From NCBI RefSeq assembly GCF_006715005.1, contig NZ_VFMJ01000001.1, positions 186,001 through 250,000 on the forward strand: 64,000 bases of DNA. Direction: 5' to 3'. The translations under genes and the position numbers were made by a program. This DNA comes from Serratia marcescens. GTDB lineage: Bacteria; Pseudomonadota; Gammaproteobacteria; Enterobacterales; Enterobacteriaceae. Positions 7,905 to 16,457 of this stretch are shown here, in pieces. Every line of letters begins with the position of its first letter. Position 1 is the stretch's first letter. Below the pieces are notes generated by a model that worked only from the letters and a program-made list of their open reading frames with translations, had not been told where the DNA came from and ran no database searches.

Positions 7905-9488
7905 TCAGAGCGTGAGGATCGCTGCCATACCGGCCGCAATCCCGCCGTACGCCAGCATCGGCAGTACGGTCTTTCTGATGATTTTGCCTTCGGCGTTGCC
8001 GATCCCGAGGATCGAACAGACCGCGATAATGTTGTTCAGGCAGACCATGTTGCCCATGGCGCCGCCGACGGACTGCAGGGCCAGCGTCAGATTGACGTCG
8101 AGACCGCTGCTCTGGGCGATCGATTGCTGAATGCCGCCGAACGTCAGGTTCGACACGGTATTGGAACCGGAGAAGAACGAGCCCAGCGCACCGAGGAACG
8201 ACGAGAACAGCAGCCAGCTCTCACCGGTCAGCGCCGCCAGCGCTTTACCGATCAGGATCACCGGTGCGTTGTCGCCGCCTTGCATCATCAGGTTAACCAT
8301 CACCAGCGCGCCGAACAGGGCGATAAAGGGCCGCGCGATGCGCCCGCCGGTTTCGCTGAACATTTGCCGCACCTGGCTGCCATTCAGACGGAACAGCGGA
8401 ATACACAGCAGTACCACCAACAGGAACGGGATCAGCGCCGGGACATACAGCGTTTTGTAGCCGGCGGCGGCGGTGGTACCCAGCACCTGCTGCAGTTCGA
8501 CGATCAGCGCCCGGCTGATGCGCAGCTCCCCGAGCCAGCCGAGGTTTTCCTGCCACAGCAGCGCGGTGTTGTTGAGCAGCGCCTTCAGGCCCAGCTGGTG
8601 GACGCGCGTTACTATCAGAATAGCAATCAGCAGCAGGGTCGGGGTCATGGCCTTGACCACTTGCAAGAACGGCACCGCCTGCCCGGCGTTCTGCGGTTTG
8701 TCGCTGTGGGCGAGGCCGAGGCCGCCGCGCGCCAGCAGCACCGAGAGCGCCAGGCCGATGGCGCCGCCGACCAGCGCCGGGAACTCATAGTTCACCTGGG
8801 CCAGCAGCAGATAAGGCACGGTGCAGCTCAGCACGCTGAGCAGGATAAAGGGCAGGTTGCGGCGGATATCCTGCCAGGAAACGATAAAGCGCAGCGCCAG
8901 CAGAGGAATGACGAAGCCGGCGATAAAGTGGATCAGCGCGGTTTGCCGGCCGATCTCCAGCAGGCTGGCGTCCGACAGGCCGAGATTGGCAAAGCCGAAC
9001 CAGGTGGGGGTGCCCACGGCGCCGAAGGAGACCGGTACCGAGTTCATCACCAGCGTCAGCAGGGCGACGCGCAGCGGGTTGAAGCCGAGCCCGACCAGAA
9101 TCGGCGCGGCGATGGCGGCCGGTGTGCCGAAGCCGCTGGCGCCCTCAATCATAAAGGCGAACGCCCAGCCGATAATCATCAGCTGGGCCACGGGATTGGG
9201 GCTGATGGTTTCCAGCCAGCGGCGCACCACGTTTTCCGCGCCGCTTACCTGCATCAGTTTATTGAGCAGGATGGCGCCGGCGATGATGGTGATCGGCGTC
9301 AGCGTCGACACCAGCGCGGTGATGATATTGGCATGCAGCAGCCGCAGCGAGGCATCGAACCACAGGAGCTGGACGGCATACACCACGGCGGCCGTCAGCG
9401 GCAGGGCGAGGTAAGAGGGCACGCCATTCCTTTTGGTCATCATCCAAATCAGTAGGACGATGGGCGCAATACTAAAAAGCAGGGGCAT
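7905..9488 (-). CDS. lldP: L-lactate permease
   Basis: A 527-residue membrane protein of the LctP family. Seen are GWAFAFMIEGASGFGTPAAI followed by AAPILVGLGFNPLRVALL, NSVPVSFGAVGTPTWFGF, and near the end FSGSNTVSNLTFGGIQ plus GGAMGNMVCLNNIIAVCSIL. These half-site loops are diagnostic of the family, which imports lactate or glycolate with protons. It is slightly shorter than E. coli LldP. It is first in the operon with lldD and divergent from a LysR regulator. Confidence 0.92.
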   Translation of the reverse strand: MPLLFSIAPIVLLIWMMTKRNGVPSYLALPLTAAVVYAVQLLWFDASLRLLHANIITALVSTLTPITIIAGAILLNKLMQVSGAENVVRRWLETISPNPVAQLMIIGWAFAFMIEGASGFGTPAAIAAPILVGLGFNPLRVALLTLVMNSVPVSFGAVGTPTWFGFANLGLSDASLLEIGRQTALIHFIAGFVIPLLALRFIVSWQDIRRNLPFILLSVLSCTVPYLLLAQVNYEFPALVGGAIGLALSVLLARGGLGLAHSDKPQNAGQAVPFLQVVKAMTPTLLLIAILIVTRVHQLGLKALLNNTALLWQENLGWLGELRISRALIVELQQVLGTTAAAGYKTLYVPALIPFLLVVLLCIPLFRLNGSQVRQMFSETGGRIARPFIALFGALVMVNLMMQGGDNAPVILIGKALAALTGESWLLFSSFLGALGSFFSGSNTVSNLTFGGIQQSIAQSSGLDVNLTLALQSVGGAMGNMVCLNNIIAVCSILGIGNAEGKIIRKTVLPMLAYGGIAAGMAAILTL

Positions 9489-9540
9489 AAGATCCTCAGG
9501 GTTATTATTTTTATGGGCAGAGATATGTAGCTGAAAGGTT

Positions 9541-9733
9541 AATTACCGCAACATTTTCATTCTAATCACAACGATGGTGACGATGCCATGCGGTAATTTT
9601 TTAACACCGGAGAATGGTGCCGGCGGTGGGAAATTGGCCGACGGGAGGGGGTAGATTAACTGCTTTAAAATCAGTTTGATAGAAGGTTTTTATGTGTGAT
9701 GAATGCGCGATATCACATTAATTAAGCGGTAAT
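9541..9733. promoter_or_regulatory. Repeated ATTACCGC sites in the lldP/LysR intergenic region
   Basis: The 323-base gap 9489-9811 holds AATTACCGCA (9541-9550), its exact inverse TGCGGTAATT (9589-9598), and another GCGGTAAT at 9726-9733. The first two are 48 bases apart. They probably bind the adjacent LysR-type regulator. The second copy runs into a T-stretch, so a transcript hairpin is an alternative. Confidence 0.5.
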
Positions 9734-9811
9734 GTTCAATAGATTATGTCCAAAAATGCCGTAATCCCCGCGGTCTTTTGCGGCCGAGGGGAAATAATCA
9801 GAGAAGAAAAC

Positions 9812-10732
9812 TCAAAAGTAATGGCCGATATTTTGGTAGGAACCGATGATATGTTCGATCAGCAGACGGGTTTTTAACGGCAGATTGCGGGTGTAAGGAT
9901 AGACGGCGTAAATGCCCAAAACTTTGCCGCAGTGGCCGGCCAGGATCTCCGTCAGTTTGCCGTCCTGCAAATCCTCATACACCATGCAGCGCGGCACCAT
10001 GGCGATGCCGTGGCCGCCGATCACCGCTTTGCGGATCGCCCGCGCATTGTTGGCCGACAGGTTGCCGTTAACCTGCAACTCGTAGATTTCGTTGCGCCCC
10101 GGCCGTTTCATCAGCCAGTTGGCGGTGCCGCTCTCCTGATAGGTGTAGGTCAGGCAGTTGTGGCCGAGCAGGTCTTCGGCGCAGCGCGGTTCCGGGTGGC
10201 TTTCCAGGTACCCCGGCGAGCAGACGATCACCCAGCGGGAATCGAAGATCGGCCGCGCAATCAGGCTCGAATCCGGCATGGTGCCGGTACGGATCGCCAG
10301 ATCGATGCCTTCTTCTACCAGATCGACAAAGCGGTTTTCCAGCCGCATCTCGACCTTCAGGCTGGGGTGCAGGGCGCAAAATTCCGCCACGCTTTCGCTC
10401 AGCAGCAACTCGCCCGAAATGGTCGGTACCGACATGCGGATGGTGCCGGTTAATTCTTCGCTCTTTTCGCTGACGGCGTACAGGGCCTCCTGCACTTTGG
10501 CGCCGATCTCTTTGGCCTGTTGGTAGAGCGCCTGGCCGTTTTCAGTCAGCGTCAGGCTGCGCGTGGTGCGGTACAGCAGGCGGGCGCCCAGCGATTTCTC
10601 CAGCCGCCCGATGCGTTTACTGACCACCGAACTGGTGATGCCGGCGCTTTCCGCGGCCTTGCTGAACGAGCCGCAGTCGACAATCAGGGCGAACAGAATC
10701 AGGTCGTTGGCGTATTCGTGAGTCGCGAGCAT
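9812..10732 (-). CDS. LysR-type regulator of the lactate genes
   Basis: A 306-residue regulator. The winged helix-turn-helix reads FALIVDCGSFSKAAESAGIT then SSVVSKRIGRLEKSLGARLL and YRTTRSLTLTENG. The effector domain has FVDLVEEGIDLAIRTGTMPD and PRCMVYEDLQDGKLTEIL. AGGA lies 5 bases before the ATG at 10732, favouring it over the ATG at 10738. It is divergent from lldP-lldD, so it probably controls them in place of the GntR-family LldR of E. coli (inference from position). Confidence 0.82.
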   Translation of the reverse strand: MLATHEYANDLILFALIVDCGSFSKAAESAGITSSVVSKRIGRLEKSLGARLLYRTTRSLTLTENGQALYQQAKEIGAKVQEALYAVSEKSEELTGTIRMSVPTISGELLLSESVAEFCALHPSLKVEMRLENRFVDLVEEGIDLAIRTGTMPDSSLIARPIFDSRWVIVCSPGYLESHPEPRCAEDLLGHNCLTYTYQESGTANWLMKRPGRNEIYELQVNGNLSANNARAIRKAVIGGHGIAMVPRCMVYEDLQDGKLTEILAGHCGKVLGIYAVYPYTRNLPLKTRLLIEHIIGSYQNIGHYF

Positions 10733-11158
10733 GGGCATCCTGGAGAGTGAGAGTCCTGTTGCCCCAGTGTAAATCCGGCGCGGCAGGAAGCAATCTTTTC
10801 AGCGTGTCGCACGTCGCCTCCAACTGGTCAGAGCTGAATTTTTCTTATTTTTTCTTTCATTTTATTGAGAATTATCCTTTTTTGTTTTTCTTGATTTAAT
10901 AGGCTTTGATCTATTTTTCTGGTTTTTAACCTAATTTAAATTGGAAAAGTCCCGCATTCACGGCTTACTTATTCGATTAACTTTACCTTGCAGTGTAAAT
11001 AATTGTATTGATCTGCTCGTTTGAGATGGCTATGCTTTTTCACGAAGCGCTCTCATTGTTATTAATAAATGGTTTTTAAATGTATTGAAGAATTGCTCTG
11101 TCTGCCGACAGAGTAATGGGTAGTGTGTTTATATTTTAATATATATAAGGATATTGTA
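10733..11158. other. AT-rich leader region of the peptide locus
   Basis: About 425 bases with no gene. It contains long T/A runs (10840-11000). A hairpin at 11096-11113 has 7-base arms CTCTGTC and GACAGAG around TGCC. The A/T-rich stretch TTTATATTTTAATATATA just before the peptide ribosome site could hold a -10 element, but I see no convincing -35. Confidence 0.5.
11096..11113. promoter_or_regulatory. Hairpin or operator upstream of the peptide gene
   Basis: Perfect 7-base inverted repeat CTCTGTC/GACAGAG with a 4-base loop, ending 45 bases before the peptide ATG. It could be an operator or a 5' leader structure; the sequence does not decide. Confidence 0.4.
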
Positions 11159-11362
11159 ATGAAAAAGATCAATCTGTCCGAAGCGGAAAACATCGTCGGC
11201 GGTACTTTTGTTTGTACCAAGGAGTTTGCCTGGGTGGGCAGCGGCAATAACCGTACCTGCCAACTGGTCACCACCTGCGCCGATAAGTTTGGCGGTGTAA
11301 GAAAGACTTATCATCCTGCGCCAGTGGCGAGCTGCCCGTCTAACCCAACCACGCCAAGCTGA
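11159..11362 (+). CDS. Double-glycine-leader peptide precursor, four cysteines
   Basis: A 67-residue precursor. The first 15 residues, MKKINLSEAENIVGG, fit the leader removed by C39 peptidases (L-S-x-x-E-x-x-I/V-x-G-G). Cleavage would leave a 52-residue product beginning TFVCTKEF and ending NPTTPS, with Cys at precursor positions 19, 34, 40 and 59, enough for two disulfides. It resembles small enterobacterial DUF4762-type peptides. TAAGGA lies 7 bases before the ATG; the longer frame from 11123 lacks this site. It heads a locus with a DsbA-like protein, a C39 exporter and acyl-transfer genes. Toxin, signal or surface factor are all possible; no immunity gene is recognised. Confidence 0.82.
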   Translation: MKKINLSEAENIVGGTFVCTKEFAWVGSGNNRTCQLVTTCADKFGGVRKTYHPAPVASCPSNPTTPS

Positions 11363-11399
11363 TGCGGATTAACCCCCTGCATTTAGATTAGCGGTGGGC

Positions 11400-11428
11400 A
11401 GGCGGGCAGCGTTCACGCTGTCCCGCCT
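11400..11428 (+). terminator. Hairpin between peptide gene and downstream operon
   Basis: Arms AGGCGGGCAGCG (11400-11411) and CGCTGTCCCGCCT (11416-11428) pair over 12 bases with one bulge and a TTCA loop. No T-run follows, so it is more likely a partial terminator or a 3' stabiliser that makes the peptide message more abundant than the export genes, as in many bacteriocin operons. Confidence 0.6.
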
Positions 11429-11539
11429 GATACCGGGCGAAAAAGGCGTCTTCACGTTCTCATTATTTACGGTATCAACTCTTTTTCATGTATTCACTCT
11501 GCTGGGTGAGTATTAATATATGCGCAGGATGCGTCCATT

Positions 11540-12205
11540 ATGTATAAACGTCCCTTGCTTTTTATCAGCTACACGATTGTTATTATTTTTTCCTCTTCTT
11601 TTTTGACTGCGTTTTATTTTAAACATTACGTCATGCAATCGCCGGAGGCAGAAAGCCTGACTTTTATCTCCCCGGAAAAAATAGAACAAAGCCCGTTGCA
11701 AGACGATAATACCATTGTCGAAGTCTTCTCTTACGCCTGCCACTATTGTGAAGTCAACGAAAGCGGCGTGGCCGAACTGGAAAAAAGTTTACCGGCGGGA
11801 GCCAAATTGGTGCGCTTGCACCTTAGCGACGACAGTCAGGCTGGCATGGCGGCCTTTGCGCCCCTGTTCGCCACGCTGACGGTCATGGGGATCGAAGTAC
11901 AGCATCGTCCCGCCGCTTATCGCGCCATTATCAAAGAAAACCTCAACCTGGCGGATGACAAACAGCTCAGCGCCTGGCTGACGGCCAACGGTATCGATGA
12001 GGCCGCCTATCAGCAGGCCAGAGAGTCAGAGCGGGTCAAAGAGCTGTTGGCGTATATGACGGCAGTGAGCCGTTATTACCAGGTCAACGCGACCCCCAGC
12101 TTTATCGTCAACCGTAAATGGCTGGCATTGCAAGATCGCGACTTTTCCGCTTTCAGTCAGCAGCTGTTGTCGCTGTTGCAGCACGATAAGCCGCTGGCCC
12201 CCTGA
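11540..12205 (+). CDS. Membrane-anchored DsbA-like thiol oxidoreductase
   Basis: A 221-residue thioredoxin-fold protein. Residues 5-25 form one hydrophobic anchor, placing the rest in the periplasm. VEVFSYACHYCEVNE carries the active site C67-H-Y-C70, and NATPSFIVN supplies the cis-proline loop. CHYC is close to the CPHC of DsbA, implying an oxidase or isomerase. The middle helical insert is shorter than in DsbA. It lies between the peptide gene and the exporters and overlaps the next gene by one base, so its substrate is probably the four-cysteine peptide. Confidence 0.8.
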   Translation: MYKRPLLFISYTIVIIFSSSFLTAFYFKHYVMQSPEAESLTFISPEKIEQSPLQDDNTIVEVFSYACHYCEVNESGVAELEKSLPAGAKLVRLHLSDDSQAGMAAFAPLFATLTVMGIEVQHRPAAYRAIIKENLNLADDKQLSAWLTANGIDEAAYQQARESERVKELLAYMTAVSRYYQVNATPSFIVNRKWLALQDRDFSAFSQQLLSLLQHDKPLAP

Positions 12206-13149
12206 TGCGCCTGCTCGCGGTTCGGGGGTACTTGGCCTGGCGCAACGGCCTGGACGCGATGGCTCGCTTATCGGCAACGGGGGCCGGGATGGGCAACCGC
12301 CTGACGTGTGCTCTGCTGCGGCGCGTGGATTATCGCCTGTGGCTGGAAGTGCGTCGGCGGTTGAGGGGAAGCAGACCGCAGCGTCGCTTTCGCCACCGGC
12401 AAGCCGTCGCTGCGGCGAATCGCCAAAGCCTGTTGGGCGACGGCAATCTGGACTTCGCCTGGCAGATGCAGCGGCGGCAGTGGCTGGATATCGCGGCGGT
12501 CCATGCCCGCAATGCATCGTTGATGAATCATTTGGCGCGCTGTTCCGCGCAGCTTAATCAGGTCGTGGAACCGCTGCATCGCGCGGGCGTGCCGGTGCTG
12601 TTGGCGCCGATGCATACGGTCTCCGACGTATTGGCGACGCTGGTCGGCGCGGATGTTTATCCCGGGCGTGCGACGGTTATCGTTTCCGGCGATGTACAGA
12701 CATTTGTGCGGCGGGCGCCGGAAGGCGAATGGCGGCAGCGGCTCGACTATTGCTCGATTCACGACGATCCGCGGCACATCGCCGGCACCTTGTCGCAGGC
12801 GATGCTGGAAGCGGCGGAACATCGGCGCAACATCATCCTCTTCCCGGACATCACGCCGGATTACACCCTGAACAGCAAGCAGAATGCTTCGGCCAAATTG
12901 GCCTGTCATCTGTTCGGCCGGCCGGCGCATTTGCACAGCGGCATCGTTCGGCTGTCCCGAGCGTTACGGGCTCAGGTGGTGTGCTATTCGCTTTATTTCG
13001 ATCGCGGTATCCGCATTCACATCGAAGAACCGGTCGCTGCAGATAAGGTCGGCCGCGCCATGCCGGCGTTCGTCGAGCGAACCCTCCGGCGGCATGCGGA
13101 TGATTGGCTGTTATGGCATTCGCACTCTTTATTTTTCATCAACGAATAA
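12205..13149 (+). CDS. LpxL/HtrB-like acyltransferase
   Basis: A 314-residue protein of the lipid A biosynthesis acyltransferase family. Residues 131-147 read VLLAPMHTVSDVLATLV, the site of the catalytic His-acidic motif. Here the spacing is H137-x3-D141, while the family normally has HX4E/D. The second block FPDITPDYTLNSKQ, then FGRPAHLHSGIVRLSRAL, matches the PD..DY...FFG...A...G..RLA region. LpxL enzymes use acyl-ACP at the cytoplasmic face of the inner membrane. With a ketosynthase and ACP in the same operon, it may transfer a special acyl chain to the peptide, or to lipid A as self-protection. The acceptor is unknown. Confidence 0.75.
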   Translation: MRLLAVRGYLAWRNGLDAMARLSATGAGMGNRLTCALLRRVDYRLWLEVRRRLRGSRPQRRFRHRQAVAAANRQSLLGDGNLDFAWQMQRRQWLDIAAVHARNASLMNHLARCSAQLNQVVEPLHRAGVPVLLAPMHTVSDVLATLVGADVYPGRATVIVSGDVQTFVRRAPEGEWRQRLDYCSIHDDPRHIAGTLSQAMLEAAEHRRNIILFPDITPDYTLNSKQNASAKLACHLFGRPAHLHSGIVRLSRALRAQVVCYSLYFDRGIRIHIEEPVAADKVGRAMPAFVERTLRRHADDWLLWHSHSLFFINE

Positions 13150-13168
13150 GTCAGGGATATCACTACGT

Positions 13169-15292
13169 ATGGAAAATACCCTTCCTACGCCGGTCTTGCA
13201 GAGCGAAATCAATGAGTGCGGGCTGGCCTGCATCGCCATGCTGGCGGAAACTCAGGGCATTCGCGCGCCGTTGACGGAGCTGCGGGAGCGTTATCCCGCC
13301 TCGCAGCACGGCACGTCGCTGGCGGCGCTGTGCACCATTTTGGGAGAACTGGCGCTACCGGCTTATCCGGTGGCATTTGAACACCGGGATCTGGCGGCGC
13401 TGCCTTTACCGGCCATTTTGCATTACGGCGCAGGCCACTATGTATTGTTGGCGTATCGCCAGGGAGGGTACGTATGCGTAATGAATCCCGCATTGGGGCA
13501 GCAACTGCTGCCGTACGCTGCCCTGAAAGCGGAAATCAGCGGTTATGCGCTGGTGCTGGATCGCGATGAGATACCGGCTGGCGCACCGGCCCAGCGTAGC
13601 GACCGCCGGAGCACTTTCGCCAGTTTAAGCCTGAAGGATACCGCCGGCATCGCCGGCATTTATCGCCTGGCAGCGATGACGTTTTTTATCTCACTGACGC
13701 TATTCATCATGCCGATGATGGTCGCCAGCGCGATCAATCAGGTGTTCGCCATGGCCGGCGAGGTCGCGTTCCCCTATGCCTACTATCTATTGGCGTTCGT
13801 GGCGTCCACGGCGTTGGCGCTGATCGCGCGAACTATCACCGAACGTTTCATCAAAAATTTCGTGTTGTTGCACGGCGCCGCCGGGTTCTCTCGCCTGCTG
13901 GAGAATTCGCTGAACTTCTTCAGTAAGCGCGCGCCCGGCGAGATTTTCAGCCGCTTCACCAGTTGGCAGATGGCCGCCGGCCAGAAGATCGAACTGGACA
14001 ACGGCCTGCGCACCGACTGGATTATCGGCGCCATCGCGCTGGCAGTGATGTGCTACCTGAGTCCGATGCTGGCGCTGGTGCCGGTTGTCGGCGTGCTGCT
14101 GATGGGGGCGGTCAGCGTGTGGGCCATCTACCGCGATCGGCATTACACCCAGCAGTTGCAGGTGCGAGGCGCGGTGCAAAATGATTTCATCCTGGAAACC
14201 ATCCAGGGGTTTTCGACCATCAAATCCGCCGGCCTGGCCGGTCAGCGGCAGGAAGGGTTCGCCGAACATGCCCGCTCGCTGTTCAATTGCCTGCAGCAGC
14301 AAAAGATCTATGAGCAGATAAAGGGCAGCATTTACCAGTTGATTGGCAGCCTGGAGATGGTGTTGTTCATGCTGCTGGCGCTGCCGCTGCTCAAGGAGGG
14401 CGAGCTCAGCCTGGGGGCATTCTTCGCCTACAGCTTTTTGCGTGAAATCTTTACCTCGTACAGCAGCAAGATCTTTTTTGCCGTTTTGCAGAAAAACCAG
14501 CTGCACGTCATTGATGAACGTGCGCGGGATCTGTTTCCTGCGGTATCCGTTCGCGCCCTGTCTGAGGACGAAAGCGTGAGTCATTTTGACGCGCGGCTGG
14601 CGTATCGGGGAGTGACCTTTGCTTATGACGCCGGCCAACCGGTGTTGCGTGATTTGTCGCTGACGCTGGAACGGGGGGAGTGTATTGCCATTTGCGGCGG
14701 TTCCGGCGCGGGCAAAAGCACGTTGCTGAAGGTGCTCGCCTGCCTGCTGACGCCGCAGCAGGGGGAGCTGGCGCTGGATGGGCGCGTACTGACAAATGCC
14801 GCCGCGCAGCGGTTGTTCTTCCTGCAAAGCCAGGAGGACATTCTGTTCAATGCCTCGGTGTTGCAGAACATCACGCTGTTCGCGCCGTCGTCGCCGGGCC
14901 AGCAACGGCAAGTGGAACAGGCGCTGCGCAGCTTGGGGCTGGCGGACGCGGTGGCGCAGCTGCCGGGGGGTGTGAATGCCCTGGTGCGGGAGAGCCATGC
15001 CGGACTGTCGCTGGGGCAGCGGCAGCGTCTGTTGCTGGCACGCGCCATGTACAGCCATTGCTCGGTGTTGGTGCTGGACGAGCCGACGGCGAATCTGGAT
15101 GAAAAGACCGCGGCGGCGGTGATGTCGGCTCTGGTGGCACATTGTCGTGAAAATCGTAAAACCCTGGTGACGGTCACCCATAATCCGCGGCTGTTGCCGT
15201 TGTTCGATCGGGTCTTGCGCATGTCGCAGGGGCGGCTGCTGGCCGAGCTTTCCGACGACGTCAGGATGAATGATTGTGCTGCGGTGGAGTGA
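13169..15292 (+). CDS. C39 peptidase-containing ABC exporter
   Basis: A 707-residue exporter with peptidase, membrane and ATPase domains. The C39 domain (1-130) begins VLQSEINECGLACIAMLAE with catalytic C17; H90 lies in GAGHYVLLAY. The usual Asp of the triad (DPA.G) is N106 in VMNPALG. Six membrane segments span about 170-440. The ATPase has Walker A GGSGAGKSTLLKV, signature LSLGQRQRLLLARA, Walker B VLVLDEPTANLDE and H-loop VTHN. It should cut the leader after Gly-Gly and move the peptide across the inner membrane. The frame is open upstream to 12884, but that overlaps the acyltransferase; the ATG at 13169 gives the standard N-terminus. Confidence 0.88.
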   Translation: MENTLPTPVLQSEINECGLACIAMLAETQGIRAPLTELRERYPASQHGTSLAALCTILGELALPAYPVAFEHRDLAALPLPAILHYGAGHYVLLAYRQGGYVCVMNPALGQQLLPYAALKAEISGYALVLDRDEIPAGAPAQRSDRRSTFASLSLKDTAGIAGIYRLAAMTFFISLTLFIMPMMVASAINQVFAMAGEVAFPYAYYLLAFVASTALALIARTITERFIKNFVLLHGAAGFSRLLENSLNFFSKRAPGEIFSRFTSWQMAAGQKIELDNGLRTDWIIGAIALAVMCYLSPMLALVPVVGVLLMGAVSVWAIYRDRHYTQQLQVRGAVQNDFILETIQGFSTIKSAGLAGQRQEGFAEHARSLFNCLQQQKIYEQIKGSIYQLIGSLEMVLFMLLALPLLKEGELSLGAFFAYSFLREIFTSYSSKIFFAVLQKNQLHVIDERARDLFPAVSVRALSEDESVSHFDARLAYRGVTFAYDAGQPVLRDLSLTLERGECIAICGGSGAGKSTLLKVLACLLTPQQGELALDGRVLTNAAAQRLFFLQSQEDILFNASVLQNITLFAPSSPGQQRQVEQALRSLGLADAVAQLPGGVNALVRESHAGLSLGQRQRLLLARAMYSHCSVLVLDEPTANLDEKTAAAVMSALVAHCRENRKTLVTVTHNPRLLPLFDRVLRMSQGRLLAELSDDVRMNDCAAVE

Positions 15293-16457
15293 CGTGTCCG
15301 GAAAGAGACGCTGGCGGCGAGTGGCGTTGGCGATGATCGTTTTGGTGGCGTTGGCTGGCGGACTGCCGTTGCTGAATCGGCCTCCTGACACGCAACCACC
15401 GCAAACGGCGCGCGTCGAGCGCGGTGACATCGAAAAAAGCGTGTTGGCAACCGGTATTCTAAAACCGATCCGGCAGGTGAACGTTGGCGCACAGGTCAAC
15501 GGGCAGTTGAAAAAGCTGTATGTCAAACAGGGGGACAGGGTGACCCAGGGGCAGCTGTTGGCCGAGATAGATCCGACGCTGCAGCTTAACGAGTTGCGCA
15601 AGTCACAGGCCGAATTACGCAGCGCGCAGGCGCAGAAACTGGCGAGTCAGGCGCAGCTGAAGCAGTACCAGCTGGAATTGACGCGTCAAAGGGCGCTGGC
15701 GCGCGACCACGCCGGCGTGGCCAGCGATTTGGAAAAAGCGCAGGCGCAGCGCGACGCGCAACTGGCGCAGTTGAAAGTGAACGAGTCGCAGATCGTCCAG
15801 GCCGAAGTGGCGCAGGAAACCGCCAGGGCCAATCTGGCCTTTACCCGTATAACCGCCCCTATTGACGGCGAGGTGTTGGGCATTGTCACTCAGGAAGGGC
15901 AAACCATCGTCTCGTCGCAAAGCGCGCCGACCATTTTGGTGATGGCAGACGTGGATACCATGATGGTGCATACCCGTATATCGGAAAATGACATCTTGCA
16001 GGTGAAGATGGGGCAGCCGCTCTGGTTTTACGTCGCCGCCGATCCCAACCGCCGATATGAGGGGGCCATGGGCGCGATACAGCAGGCGCCGGCGGAGGCG
16101 CTGGAAACCGACCCGCTGGGCAGGAATTCAAGCCAGCAAACGGCGGCGGTGTATTACAACGGCGTGTTTGCCGTCGCCAACGGCGAACGTCGACTGCGCA
16201 CCTCGATGACGGCGCAGGTATTTATCATTACCGAACGTGCGCAGGGGGTGGTGCGGGTGCCGATGGCTGCGCTGGGCGCGGCATTGGATGAAGGGAGCTA
16301 TCAGGTCAAGGTGTTGGAAGGGGAGCAGACCGTGGTACGCCGAGTGCGTATCGGTACCCGCGATCGTCGCTATGCCGAAGTGCTGGAAGGGCTGAACCCA
16401 GGGGAACGGGTGCTGCTGGAGCAGCAGCCTGATGCGGAGGAAGGCCATGTCAGCTAA
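15270..16457 (+). CDS. MacA/HlyD-family periplasmic adaptor
   Basis: A 395-residue membrane fusion protein. A single N-terminal anchor (about 18-35) is followed by the lipoyl half VNVGAQVNGQLKKLYVKQGD and RVTQGQLLAEID. A coiled-coil hairpin rich in Q, A, E and R (about 100-190) comes next, then the second lipoyl half TRITAPIDGEVLGI and a beta-barrel with MVHTRISENDILQVKMGQP. The order and the pairing with the next gene fit MacA. It bridges the inner-membrane MacB-like pump to the outer-membrane channel. The start overlaps the exporter by 23 bases, so translation is coupled. Confidence 0.87.
   Translation: MIVLRWSDVSGKRRWRRVALAMIVLVALAGGLPLLNRPPDTQPPQTARVERGDIEKSVLATGILKPIRQVNVGAQVNGQLKKLYVKQGDRVTQGQLLAEIDPTLQLNELRKSQAELRSAQAQKLASQAQLKQYQLELTRQRALARDHAGVASDLEKAQAQRDAQLAQLKVNESQIVQAEVAQETARANLAFTRITAPIDGEVLGIVTQEGQTIVSSQSAPTILVMADVDTMMVHTRISENDILQVKMGQPLWFYVAADPNRRYEGAMGAIQQAPAEALETDPLGRNSSQQTAAVYYNGVFAVANGERRLRTSMTAQVFIITERAQGVVRVPMAALGAALDEGSYQVKVLEGEQTVVRRVRIGTRDRRYAEVLEGLNPGERVLLEQQPDAEEGHVS

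Noticed and set aside
7881-9455. 524-codon plus-strand frame
   Set aside because: Antisense to lldP; Gln/Arg/His-rich translation with no domain.
13787-15601. 604-codon minus-strand frame
   Set aside because: Antisense to the C39 exporter; no recognisable domain.
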